Assembly: GCA_023014365.1 (NCBI GenBank)
Contig: JAEBUN010000046.1
Coordinates: 1-64,000 of the forward strand
Source: Lepiota brunneoincarnata
Lineage: Eukaryota > Basidiomycota > Agaricomycetes > Agaricales > Agaricaceae
DNA: 64,000 bases
Reading direction: 5' to 3'
How positions within the stretch are numbered: the first letter of the stretch is position 1; every line of letters starts with the position of its first letter. A program made the position numbers and the translations under genes. The notes under the pieces are model-generated. The model saw only the letters and a list, made by a program, of their open reading frames with translations. It ran no database searches and was not told where the DNA came from. Below, piece by piece: positions 45,085 through 56,724 of the stretch.

Positions 45085-45789
45085 TGGGAGGAATGAAGTA
45101 GAGTCTGAGTGATAGGTGTAGATTGTGAGAGTTGTGAGGATGGTGTTACTGAAGCAGTATGGGTTGACATTGAGGGGGTTGGGCAAGTTCCATCACTTTC
45201 ATTGAGATCCATATTGGCTATTTGGGGGGTTAGCCCAGCTGGGGTAGCCATCGTAGTGGAGGTAGTCATGGTGGGGGCAATGGTAGTGGTGGGAGGCTTA
45301 GATGTAGCAATGGGAGGAGTGAGAGAAGTGATAGTGGTGACTATAGGAGCAGCTATCATGATAATAGTAGAGTCAGTGGCTAAGACAGTGGAAGGAGCTA
45401 TGGCTACAGCAGTAGAGGCCATAGCCATAGTAGGAGGGGCTGCAGCTATAGCAGTTGAGGCTGTGGTTACAGTTGTAGGGATATTGGGAGCCACAGGGAC
45501 AGCAGCTAATGCATGGGAAAATGTTTTGAGGGCTTGAATATATGGTAGGACAGCAATGGTAGCGGGATTTGTAGTAACAGTAGCAGCTGTGGCCATTGAT
45601 AGGCCTACAAGAGGCTCAGATGAGTAAAGAGGTATATCAGGGGAGATATGGATAAGATCATTATTATCAAGCTCCTTTTCCTCCTCATTGCCACCAGTCA
45701 GAGCATTTTGTAGCTGTATTATCTGGCCTGGGTGGAATGCAAACTTCCCAGTTGCAATCTTGTCTCCAATAAGTGAGTGAACCTTGTTA

Positions 45790-48082
45790 CAGTGGGTCAA
45801 AAAACTGTCCCAATGTTTTCACCATTTGGAAAGATCAGCTAATAGTGGACCACGGTGATTATCAACACACTTGGGAAAATAGACAATGATAATATAGCAT
45901 ATTGGGATCCTATATCCATTTAAACCACGTGATTCGTCCAAGAAGTAATGGATCAATTAATTATGTAAAATATTAACTCATTGGGACAGTTTTTTGACCC
46001 TCTGTCATTTTCCTAATTAATACATTGTATAGTCTCCTTTTGCCTTGATAACTGCCTTGAGCCTTCTAGTCATGCTTTCTATAAGTTTTTGACACCTTTC
46101 TGCAGCAATCCCATTCCACTTTACCACCAACCTGTCCCATAATTCATGTATTCCCTCAGATGGTTTCTCATATCCCTTCAACCAGTCCTTTGGGTATATC
46201 CAGAGGTGTCCAATGGAATTGGGGTCAGGGGATTGTGCAGGCTATAGTAGAATTCACATATTGTTATCTTCAAACCACTCTATTGCCCTTTTAGACTTGT
46301 ATTTTGGGTCATTGTCCTACTGGAATACCTACTCTTCCTCCTCTATCTCCAAAGTTTCAAAGCTGTTCACCATCCTATGCTCCAAAATCTCAGAGTACTG
46401 CTCTATTCTATAATCCCCTCAACCTCCACTAGCATTCCTACTCCTTTCCATCTCATAGCCAGCCATACCATAATATTACTACCACCTTCATGCTTAACAA
46501 TAGGAATTGTTATGAACAGTCCAGACCGGGAGGAACAAGAATTACTGTTCGACTTCACAAGATGGGTACAGGAGACTACAGACCAACTACGGGCACAAGA
46601 ATACGAAGATGAGGAAGGGGAATACTACACCGCCATGCAGGACCTGGCGAGAGAAGCAGGAATGGAGATAACCTTGGAGGATATATTGGAATACCCCGAG
46701 GACGAGGAAGATAACCATGGATCAACCGATCCAACCTCCGATACGGATGGAAGCACCGAGAGAATGGAGAGCGAGAATGGAGAAGATTCCATGGAGATAC
46801 AATCGGGAGAAGGAGATTATGAGTCAGAGGAAAGCGATGGAACATCGCACAGCAGTAGCGAGAGTACTGACTCATTGTAATATAAATAACGCTAGGATGC
46901 CATCAGCCAGGATGTGCATCATGGTCAGGACTGCGCACGACCAGTAGAACAGCCAAGTAACCTATAACGAGTATATAGCATCTCATAGGTATATAAGGCC
47001 TGTACAAGTAGAGATTAAAGCCTCAAGCTTTAATCTTGTTAACAGCGGTCGTTTACCTCTCTGCCTTAACTTGGCGTCTTCCCTCGTTATCTCATTGAGC
47101 GCGATCCACTAAGCTCTATAAGGCCAACTGTCTCGGACACCTTGCAGAGTGATTGAAGGCCGTCTCCAGTTATCCTCGGATACAGAAGGAGCACGGATCA
47201 TAACAGGAATAATAGTCTTGTCTGAGAGTCCTTCCCCCCTTATACATCTTTTTATATGACCCAAGCTTGTTGATTTTTGTTTCATCTGTGCATAATATCA
47301 TTTTCTAACTTCTACTGTCCAATCCTTGTGCTTGTAGGCAATTTGAAGTGAGCAATTCCATGTTGCTTCTTAGGGAGAGACCATTAGTCATAACAACAAA
47401 CCAGAAATTGTTCTTCTTGAGCATATTTCAGATTGTTTGAAGTGTGACAGGAGTAGGAAAGATAGGCTTGATGAATTGGGTAGCTTGAACAGCATTGTCC
47501 AGCATCCCAGAAGTGATTTAGTCAATTATTGATTATTTATTCTGAGAAGATAGCATGGAGGATTGTCCTCCTTTATTGTTTTCCTCATCTTGATCAACTT
47601 CTTTCATGATGTGCTCAGTAGTATTCTTGCTTAGACCAGTTTGGACTGAGTTTGTTGCAGGGAATAGCCATTCTGAAGAAGAGAAATGACTTGAGAGCAC
47701 TGGGTAAAAGATATAGTTTTTATGATGTAATAGTAAGACAAAAAGATGGTTGAAGTGATTTAAATATGATCATGTGATATAGAAGAGGTCACATGACAAT
47801 TTTTGTTATCCTCACACTTGATTTAGTATTGATTTGGCCTGTCCAACACCAGATTTCAGGAAAATGACAGAGGGTCAAAAAACTGTCCCAATGAGTTAAT
47901 ATTTTAAATAGTTAATTGATACATTACTTCTCGGACGAATCACGTGGTTTAAACGGATTCAGGATCCTAATATGCTATATTATCATCGACTATTTTCCCA
48001 AGTATTTATGTAATCACTGTGGTCCACTATTAGCTGATCTTTCCAAATGGTGAAAACATTGGGACAGTTTTTTGACCCACTG
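45790..48082 (-). mobile_element. Tc1/mariner element Tc1-2, carrying a gypsy solo LTR
   Basis: Ends CAGTGGGTCAAAAAACTG and its inverted copy, flanked by TA. The terminal repeats are about 224 bp (45790-46013 and 47858-48082). The minus-strand transposase is decayed: TDETKIN lies right of the LTR, GGSNIMVWLA, DNDPKYKSK and SPDPNSIGHLW left of it. The third catalytic Glu of the usual PIEHLW motif is Gly here, and several stops are present. A 698-bp gypsy LTR splits the gene. Without the LTR the element is about 1.59 kb, the same size as Tc1-1. Confidence 0.88.
46508..47205 (+). mobile_element. Gypsy solo LTR inserted in Tc1-2
   Basis: A complete 698-bp LTR (TGTTATGAACAG...CATAACA) flanked by GGAAT on both sides (46503-46507 and 47206-47210), splitting the Tc1-2 transposase. 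CpG content is much higher than in the host element, consistent with a later insertion. Confidence 0.95.
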
Positions 48083-48250
48083 TATATGGTAGCCATTGCC
48101 TTCTAGACCACTTCTTGAGAATAGTATGATCCTACGAGACATCAGTAAAGGATAAATGTATTTGAGATGATAAAACATACCTTTTTATTCATAGTCTTGG
48201 CATACTCCTCAAATGTTCTCTAATCCTCAAGATCCATGTACATAAGTGAG

Positions 48251-49173
48251 CTGTCATATCCATGCCAAACCCAGAGCTTAACCATTATACTTCAGCTTCT
48301 CGACTCCACGTGCACTCCACATAACAACCCTCTGCCCTCCAACTCAGCCCCAACTTGCTCCGACCATAACCCATTGCCCCAATCATGCAACCATCTCCAC
48401 ACATGCTGTGATCACCTGACCCTCGGTGCTACTTTCCAGTTCTCCATTCTCCATCTGTAACCAAGAGACGTTATCAGTCTCCATACCTGTACCAGTCTCC
48501 ATTCCATTTGTAATCCATTTGTAATCTGTTTGTAACCATATCGGTCTCCACTTCACTCCATCCGTAGTCAGTATGAGTCATAGTTTGTAAGACCAGTAGT
48601 ATATATACCATAGGTATGTACTTGACTTGTACTCCTCAGTCTGATAATCAAATCGAGCAGGGGACCAGCTCCCTGTTCCATACCCTCTCCTCTCTTCTGC
48701 CTTGCTCCACTTTGGCTCTGACTTCCTGAAATACGGACTAGGACAGCAGGAGGGCACAGCACATAAGCTGAGGCCACAAGTCCAACCCCCTGCCCAAAGT
48801 ACTCTGCCTCGGTCCCAAAGTCTACATACTGACTTTGCCCTGTCCCCTGGTTACCTTATATCAAGGATACCACCCTGACCCTCCGCTTTGGTCCCAACCC
48901 GCACTGGCTCTAACAGTATTATCAGACTCAAACTCCTCCTGTCCACCACACTCTGAATTTTTCTAACCATGGTCTCTCAAACAGTTACCCGTACTCTCAC
49001 TCTGGTAACTCCAGCCGCTCGCCGTAGCAAACACATTATTCAACAATCTCCTTCCAAGGAACTGCAACCTGACTCCCTGAGGGCTTCTCACTCTCGCTGG
49101 CAACTGGTCGCACCCTCAACTCCAGACCAGTTCTCCAAAGATATACAACCCTCACTATTCCAGACCCCCGATG
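48251..49173 (+). other. Possible leader and gag start of another LTR retroelement
   Basis: A TATA-like ATATATACC (48602) lies inside a sequence that ends in a Pro/Thr-rich open frame beginning MVSQTVTRTLTLVTPAARR at 48969. The layout (promoter region, leader, then an ORF with gag-like composition) suggests the 5' part of a second retroelement truncated by the Gypsy-2 junction. No domain seen. Confidence 0.3.
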
Positions 49174-49871
49174 TGTTATGATCCGTGCTCCTTCTGTATC
49201 TGAGGATAACTGGAGACGGCCTTCAATCACTCTACAAGGTGTCCGAGACGGTTGGCCTTATAGAGCTTAGTGGATCGCACTCAATGAGATAACGAGGGAA
49301 GACGCCAAGTTAAGGCAGAGAGGTAAACGACCGCTGTTAACAAGATTAAAGCTTAGGGCTTTAATCTCTACTTGTACAGGCCTTATATACCTATGAGGTG
49401 CTATATACTCGTTATAGGTTACTTGGCTGTTCTACTGGTCGTGCGCAGTCCTGACCATGATGCACATCCTGGCTGATGGCATCCTAGTGTTATTTATATT
49501 ACAATGAGTCAGTACTCTTGCTACTGCTGTGCGATGTTCCATCGCTTTCCTCTGACTCATAATCTTCTTCTCCCGATTGTATCTCCATGGAGTCCTCTCC
49601 GTTCTCGCTCTCCATTCTCTCGGTGCTTCCATCCGTATCGGAGGTTGGGTCGGTTGATCCATGGTTATCTTCCTCGTCCTCAGGGTATTCCAATATATCC
49701 TCCAAGGTTATCTCCATTCCTGCTTCTCTCGCCAGGTCCTGCATGGCGGTGTAATATTCCCCTTCCTCGTCTTCGTATTCTTGTGCCCGTAATTGGTCTG
49801 TAGTCTCCTGTACCCATCTTGTAAAGTCGAACAATAGTTCTTGTTCCTCCCGGTCTGGACTGTTCATAACA
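49174..49871 (-). repeat. Gypsy-2 3' LTR
   Basis: A clean 698-bp LTR followed by the same polypurine tract as Gypsy-1. Its U3 ORF tail (stop at 49499) is open and continuous with the third ORF to 50380. Confidence 0.95.
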
Positions 49872-51129
49872 TTATCCCCTTCGTAAGGTCTGATGTCCTC
49901 ATCAGACATATCCTCAGTATAATCCGACAGGCTCTCCTGTAATGTTTGATTCGGCGATGGGGTCCCAGTCGAAGTATGGGTCGGGTTCTGGGGAGTCGCT
50001 TCGGTAGCTTGGTGGTCTGGGGATGGCGGGTCTTGGGTGAGGTCGATGACGATGGGTTCTCTGGAGTGAATGGTGGCGGGTGCGCCGAAGGATCGATTCA
50101 GGAAGTCGGTGGCTTCCGCTAGCAGATGTGGTGGTGGCGTTGGTGGTCGGAATGACGACGGGGGCATTTTGAATTCGGGTGCGGAGGGGTCTGGCTGAAG
50201 CGGGGCGCTGCTCGGTGCTTGCAACAATGTGTCGAATATTGTTGTTTGTGGTTTCGCGTGTGAGGGATCGAGCTCTGCTTGGTATTCCTCGTGGGCGGCG
50301 ATACAGGCCAGGTACCATACTTGCGGGTTGATGCTGGTAAGGGTTTCTCTCGCAGTGCTTCTCGTAATGGCCTGGGGCAATCTTTCGACAATATCGACAT
50401 TGGTAGCGCGGGCATCCTGCTTTGATATGGCCGAATCGACGGCAGCAATTGCAGCGAGTTCGGGTGGTGGATAAGTGAGTGGTGGTAGTCCCGATGGGGG
50501 CAGTCATTAGAAGCAGATATAGCTTGTACAACACTTGATGGTTGGTTACTCGTATCCACCATGGGAGGGTTGGAAGGTTGGGTGGTGGTCCCGATAGGTA
50601 GGATAGGGCGGTCCTGACTTCCGCTTCCATTGCTCGGGCTTGGGATCGGACTCTCGAACGGGAATTCGGTGAGAGCGGTTGATAGCATGGCAGAAATGGT
50701 ATTGCGGTCCTGTTCCTCTGTTGCGCTAGAAAGAATAGTGGCGCATAGTTTTTCGAATTCTGTTGCTCGGTCGTGGACGAGGCGCTTGTGATACAGAAGA
50801 GCAGTAAATGTCTTCCAGCAGGTGTCGACCAGGGGTACCATCGCTGGACTGCGTTTAAGACGGGTTCCGGTAATATGAAAGGGAACTTCGTGTAAAAGGA
50901 TGGATCGTATCTCGGGTTGGTTGGAGGGAAGGAAGGTATGCCGGATGATATAAGGACTGTTGGTCCTGTCTGGTTGGTCGTCAGCGGTATCGGTGGCAGG
51001 GTTAGGTTGGCTATTTCCTGTGACGCGGTTCGCCAGGGATATGATTCTTTCCCGGATGAGAAGGCGTCCATCGTTGTCTGGCTCTGGGAGGTCTGGAGTG
51101 GTTGCTCGAGTGTTGGGTGGTTGGGTCAT
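49499..51129 (-). pseudogene. Gypsy-2 third-ORF region
   Basis: Same overlapping frames as in Gypsy-1. The zinc-knuckle frame is intact here across CNCCRRFGHIKAGCPRYQC, but a 1-nt insertion near 50502 separates it from its N-terminal half. The long frame with VIDLTQD and the acidic LTR-encoded tail is open from 50380 to 49499. Confidence 0.6.
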
Positions 51130-54100
51130 TGGTGGGGTTGTCTAATTTGTGGGCCCTTTTATATTCTTCAATGACTTCCTTGGCGTTCTCCAGGTTTGCT
51201 TCTGGCTCCCAGGAATCCTCAGTGGGAAGGTATCCTTTCCATCTGACTAGGAATTGATACTTGTTCCGGAATTTTCTGTGGCGCAGTATTGACTCGACCT
51301 CGTATTCTTCTTCTCCATTTACAAGGTCGGGTGGTGGGGCTGTGTTGTATTCCCCATGTGTGTCGTTCTCTTCTGCAGGCATTAGGAGGCTCGCATGAAA
51401 CTTGTTGTGGATCTTCCATTTGATGGGTAATTTTAGTTCATAGGTTACAGGTCCGAGTTTTCTTGTTATGGTGAAGGGACCTTCTCGGCGTTGGGCCAGT
51501 TTCTTTGAGGCGTACTGAATTGGGAGGTTGCGGTTGTCGAGCCAAACCTTCTGTCCAACTTTTAGATTGATATCTGGCCGGTTATATCTTGCAGCCATTT
51601 TTAGTCTGGCTTGTTCATGCGCAGCTTGGGCTTCTTGGCGTATCTTGGCGAGGTATTTAAACTTCTCTCCTATTGCTGGAATGTTCGTTGGCTCCTCGGA
51701 GGTCGGAAATCCTTTGGGGCTTGATCCATAGAGGAGTTCAAATGGGGTATGTTGGTGTTCGGCGTGTGTTTTCGAGTTGTGGACATATTCCAGGAGTGGG
51801 AGTGCCTTTACCCATTTGTTCGGGTTCGATGAGCAATAGATGCCAAGGTAGAGTTCTATTTCTTGATTGAATCGCTCTGTTTGTCCGTCTGTCTGGGGGT
51901 GGTAGGCGGTAGAGAGTGCTTGTTCGATTCCGAGTTGTTTGTAGAATTCTTTCATGGATTTGGCAGCGAATCTGGGGTCGCGATCACTGAGAACTTTCTC
52001 GGGAAGGCCAAATCTAGAGAATAGCCGTTTGATAAGAATTTCGGCGATCTTGTCCGCGTTGGCGGTTTTCGCAGTAGGTTCTAGAATTATCCCCTTCGTA
52101 AGCTGGTCGACCACGACCAGTATAGAATCATGGGGTCCGTCCGGGGGTAGGTCTGTGATAAGATCCATCGAGATGTTCGAGAATGGACGGGTAGAACGGG
52201 GTCCAGGGATAGGGTTGAAGCGGTGGTTTTAAGGGGGTGGCGATTGATCTTGTATTGTTGGCAAGCACCACATCCTTTGACGTAGTTTTTGACAAATGAT
52301 CGCATCCCGGGCCAGTAGGCGTATTCCTGGAGTTTTCTAGTTGTTTCTGCGATTCCAGGGTGTCCTGCGGTGGGTGAGTCGTGTACTCTTTGCAGTAAGC
52401 GGCAGTCTGAGGTGTAAATCTTGTGGTATAAATAGTTTTCCTTGAACACGTGGGTGTCCTGAGTCATCTTCTTGGGCGATGTCGGTCTGTTTCTTTTCTT
52501 CCACAGCTCTTTTATTTCCTGTTTAGTATTTTCGTCGATAATATGGATATGTTGTGGCTGTTCTGGGGTGAAGAATTTGTCAGGGAGTGCAACGACCTGT
52601 TTGTTGTCTCTTGTCTTGGGTTCATGATCGGGTCGTCTGGAAAGGGCATCTGCTGGTCCATTTTTCTTTCCAGGGATATGTCGGATTTCGATGTCGAATC
52701 GTTGCATGTAGGCAATCCATCGGGCTTGTCTTCTGCTGAGGTCTTCAGGTTTTCTCCAGCGGCGAAGGTTGTCGTGATCTGACCATACGATGGTCTTGTG
52801 TGATGATCCTTCTATGTGGTGACGCCATTCTTTGAGTGCTCGGATAATGGCGAAGAGTTCCTGTTCGGAGCAATGATAGTTGCGTTCGGCTGGTGAGAAT
52901 CCTTTCGAGAAGTATGCGACTGGGTGTTTAACTCCATTGTTGTCGCGTTGAAGTAGGACTGCTCCTGATGCAAATAGTGATGCGTCGCATTCGATTTCGA
53001 AGGGTTTGTCTCGGTCGGGGACCATTAATACCGGTTCGCTTTGGAATTTTCTCTTGAGAGTATCGAAGGCGTTCTGGCATTCTTCTGTCCATTCGAATTT
53101 CTTGGTTTTGGACATTAGGGCATTGAGAGGTTTTGCCCATGTGGCGTATTGGTGTATGAATTTTCGATAGAAGTTGCAAAATCCTATGAATTTTCGTACG
53201 TCGCGCGGGGTAGTTGGTGTTGGCCATTCAGCGATGCCTTTGAGCTTTGCTGGGTCCATCGAAACTGAGTCGGGAGTGATAATAACTCCTAGATATTCGA
53301 GTCGTTGTCGTTCGAATTCGCATTTCTCGGTTTTGAGGTATAGATCGTTGTCCTTGAGTATCTTGAGTACTTCTCTTGTGAGGCGTCGAAGTTCTTGTTT
53401 TGTTTTTGCGTGAATGAGGATGTCGTCCATGTAAACGATTACTCCTCCATTGTCGATGAGTTTTCGGAATAATGAGTCCATCATGGTTTGGAATGTTGCT
53501 GGGGAGTTACACATTCCAAAGAACATAACCGTGGGTTCGAATAATCCTCGGGGTGTCCTGAAGGCTCCTTTCCATTCATCTCCTTTGCGTATGCGGATGT
53601 TGTTGTATCCTGCTCGTACGTCGAGTTTGGTAAAGTATTTTGATCCTCGGAGTTTGTCGAGAATATGAGAGATGAGGGGGAGGTTGTATGCATTTTTGAC
53701 GGTATGCTCGTTGAGGTACCTGTAGTCTTGACAGGGGCGTAGTTTTCCGTCTTTCTTTCCTACGAAGAAGAAAGGGTGATGCCATTGGCGATTCGGATGG
53801 TCGAATGTATCCCTTTTGAAGGTTTTCTTCTAGGAACTGTGTCGAGTTCCTTTTCTTCATTGAGGGAGAGTCGGTAGGACTTCATGGCAATTGGTTTGAA
53901 TGATTCCTTGAGTTCAATTTTGTGATCCCATGGTCGTTGTGGGGGGAATCGTTCGGCTTGTTTCTTGCTAAATACTGGGAGGTATTCGTGGAATTCCGTG
54001 GGTACGACTTTTCTTGGGTCGTCGTTTTTCTTTTCTCCGTGTTGTACGGCGAGGAATTGTGATGCGGAGGCTTTGAAGTTGATTTCTTCGAAGCTTGTGG

Positions 54101-54509
54101 GCTCTAGTGTGGAGATGTGGTTGAGTTGGTCGTTGTAGATCCAATCGGGTTCCATGGATTGGATGAGTTCTCGGAATATAGTGTTGTCCCAACGTTCGTT
54201 TCTCCAGCGTAGTTGTTTGGCATCCCAGTCGATGTCTGGGTTGTGTTCTGCAAGCCAAGGGAATCCAAGGATGAGTCTTGGGCTTCCGAGGGAGACTACT
54301 TTTGGTTTGATCTCCATATTCTTCCCGTTAACCGTTAGGTTGAGGGTCGTGTAGTGGGTGGCTGTTCCATTTTCGTTAACAGATCCATCGGCATTTCGTA
54401 CTTCGATGGGTCGATCGAGGGGTGTTGTTTTGAATGAATGTTGTTTGACCATTCCGGGGTCAATGAAGTTTCCTGCTGCTCCTGAGTCGAGTAGGGCGAG
54501 TAGTTCCAC
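51011..54509 (-). pseudogene. pol: Gypsy-2 Pol, frameshifted
   Basis: Protease (LLALLDSGAAGNF), RT (YMDDILIH), RNase H, integrase and chromodomain are all present but lie on three frames (53760-54509, 52087-53526 and 51011-52168) because of the 1-nt indels. The last frame runs about 20 codons past the Gypsy-1 stop, showing the probable full C-terminus (ends PGEPRHRK). Confidence 0.85.
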
Positions 54510-54670
54510 GCTTTCGGGTCCTTCCTTAGTGAACTTGTGTTTTCGGATTCGACAGGGTAGATGTATTACGCGTGCTGACGATTCCTGTAACTTTACAACA
54601 TTAATATCATTTTGTGAATAGGAAAGGGAAGGAGGTCTTTGTGGAGGGCTAGACGTGGTGGCTAGTCTCC

Positions 54671-56533
54671 TTAGGCAAAATCCTTAACCAGAGGGGCATC
54701 TGGGTGGTTGGATTCATTTGCAAAATGTTCGTAGATGTCCTCGACTTCTTCGTCGGTTGCATCTTCTAGTATGTTGTATAGCGAGTTCTTTTTCCTGTAG
54801 CTTGCTTGTCTTCTTCTGGATATCGCATTTGACCGGTTTCTGGCATCCAAATTGCGGGGTAATTCGGATCGGCGATATATTGTCTTCTTGGTGGGGCATT
54901 CGCGGGCGAAGTGTCCAGTCTTGCGGCAGTTGAAGCATCTCTTTTCTTTGAGATCCTTTCTTTGGGCGTCCGTGAGGATTGCATTGAGGGCTTCGCGGGT
55001 GCGTTCTTGTACCAACTGGTGGAGTCTGTCTTCTTCGGTCTCCTCGTCTTCATCAGCTTCCTCGGCGAGTAGATCTGGCTCGTCCTCAAAGTCGAGGTTG
55101 TAGACTGCTTCGGCGAGTTGGTCAATATCCATTGCGTTAGGGTCTGTTGCTTGATAGGGCAGTGGGACACGGCGCGTAAAAGCATTTCTTTTCCCTTTAA
55201 ATGGGCGAGTGCGCGAAGTCGTTGGAAACGAGGGAGTTCCTCGAGTTTGCATATAGTCGCGTTGAGTTTGTAGTATTTGATATGCTGTTCGAGCTTGCTT
55301 GAACCAGTCGCTGAGTTTGTTTCCTGGATTGAGGCTAATTGTCTTGATTGCGACGGGGCGATCCAGCCCGTTCTTGAAATAGTTGACCGCCGCCACTCCA
55401 TCTCCAAGGTCGGCCTGATAGGCAAGTATCTGGAACTGGGATATGTAATCAGTCGATATATCGTCCATTCTGTTTGAGGTGGCGGATTCTGTCCATTGCA
55501 TCGGCGGGGACATTGTTTGGGGCGAAGGATGTATCGAGTCCTTCGAGAAATTTCTTCCATGTCGGAAGGGTCTGGCTTCCATCAAGTTCTTTGTTTGATT
55601 CCAAGAATGCTCCTCTCCATGTTGCGGCGGGGCCGGTGGACATGTATGAAAGGGCGAATTGTATCTTGGTCTTGTCATCGGAAAAGGCTCCTGGCTTTGC
55701 ATCGATGTATAGTTGTACTGCATCCTTCCAGAGGCGGAAGTAGTCGGTCTCTCCATTAAAGGTTGGGGGTGTATTGATTTTTGCGGAGGAGGCCATATTG
55801 TTAATGTCAGAGGTTGTGGATTCCTCGTCGGAAGTGTGAATAGACCCGGTAGTGGGGCTAACTTCGGATGGTTCGGATTGTACAGGGGAACTGGATCGAG
55901 GCGGTGAGTGTACCGGTGATCCAAGTGGTGATGTGAGGGGTGAGAATGTTCTTGGGGGTTTCTGTTGCGAAGTGTTGTCGCTAGTTCTTGTACTTGTTGA
56001 GGGTTGAGGACCGGAGGATGGGGTAGATGTTCTATGAATCGGCTCCCCGAGCTTTGAGCGGGTAGAGGTGGCAGTTCTTTCAGGTGGTGGTTGTTTAGGT
56101 AGGGATTGAAGAACTGATGCTGGGGGTGCTGGGTATCCTGGGTCTTCTGTTCGACGTTGAACTCTCTCGGTAGGTTGTGTAGGGTACGGTGCGGAACCAG
56201 AGGGTGAACGAGTGAGGGGTATAGGTTTTGTTTTCTTTTTAGGGTCCGTGGTGGAGGGGGTGTGAAGTCGGGTTCGGAGTCGGTTGTCGACCAGTCAGAA
56301 CTGTTGGATTCTTCGTAGTCGGTGGCAAGGGGGTCGTTTCGGTTTGTAGACAGGGTGAAGAGGGAAGAAGTCGAAGGTGAAGGTGAGGGTGAATAAACAA
56401 CGCTTGCGGGTGCGTTATCCCAATCGACGCTTGAAGGTGCGGATGACCTGTATACAACGCTTACGGGTGCGTTATCCCAATCAACACTTAAAGGTGTGGA
56501 TGACCTATCAACGCTTTCGGTGCGTCTGACCAA
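54671..56533 (-). pseudogene. gag: Gypsy-2 Gag region, frameshifted
   Basis: The gag domain and the CCHC knuckle (CFNCRKTGHFARECP) are present. A 1-nt insertion near 55452 fuses the upstream alternative frame with the C-terminal gag frame and cuts the gag-domain frame (55449-55796). The codon mutated in Gypsy-1 is CGA here. Confidence 0.8.
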
Positions 56534-56724
56534 GGGTGCAGAGGGTATGGTGGCCTGCTCTACGGGGGTGTATCACCGGACAGCGACAAGGCGTGTCGTC
56601 AGATACGGTTGGCACTCGGATAGCGATAAAGCGTATCGTCTGCCGGTGTGGAAGGGTAGCGACAAGGCGTACCGATACCACGGGGGTGTACGATGGAGGT
56701 TGTCCAAAGGAAGCTTTAATCTAA

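Larger units (their letters stand above)
44470..48250 (-). pseudogene. Harbinger-associated second ORF, split by two insertions
   Basis: A convergent ORF opposite the transposase, as expected for the accessory (Myb/SANT-like) protein of Harbinger elements. Pieces: around 48250-48085 (a short exon, intron GTATGT...TCTCGTAG, then a frame running to the Tc1 junction), 45788-45085 (IGDKIATGKFAFHPGQI, then a Thr/Ala/Pro-rich linker), and 44905-44470 (QPSQGTHKRAGTKV, LQEKIDQVEYLIWNTPGF). Removing the solo LTR at 44911-45084 plus one target copy restores the frame exactly. A TAG at about 44701 interrupts the last part. Assignment to the Harbinger element rests on position and orientation, not on a domain match. 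Confidence 0.5.

Noticed and set aside
45109..45537. 142-codon Val/Ala/Gly-rich plus-strand frame
   Set aside because: Antisense shadow of the Thr/Ala/Pro-rich linker of the Harbinger second ORF.
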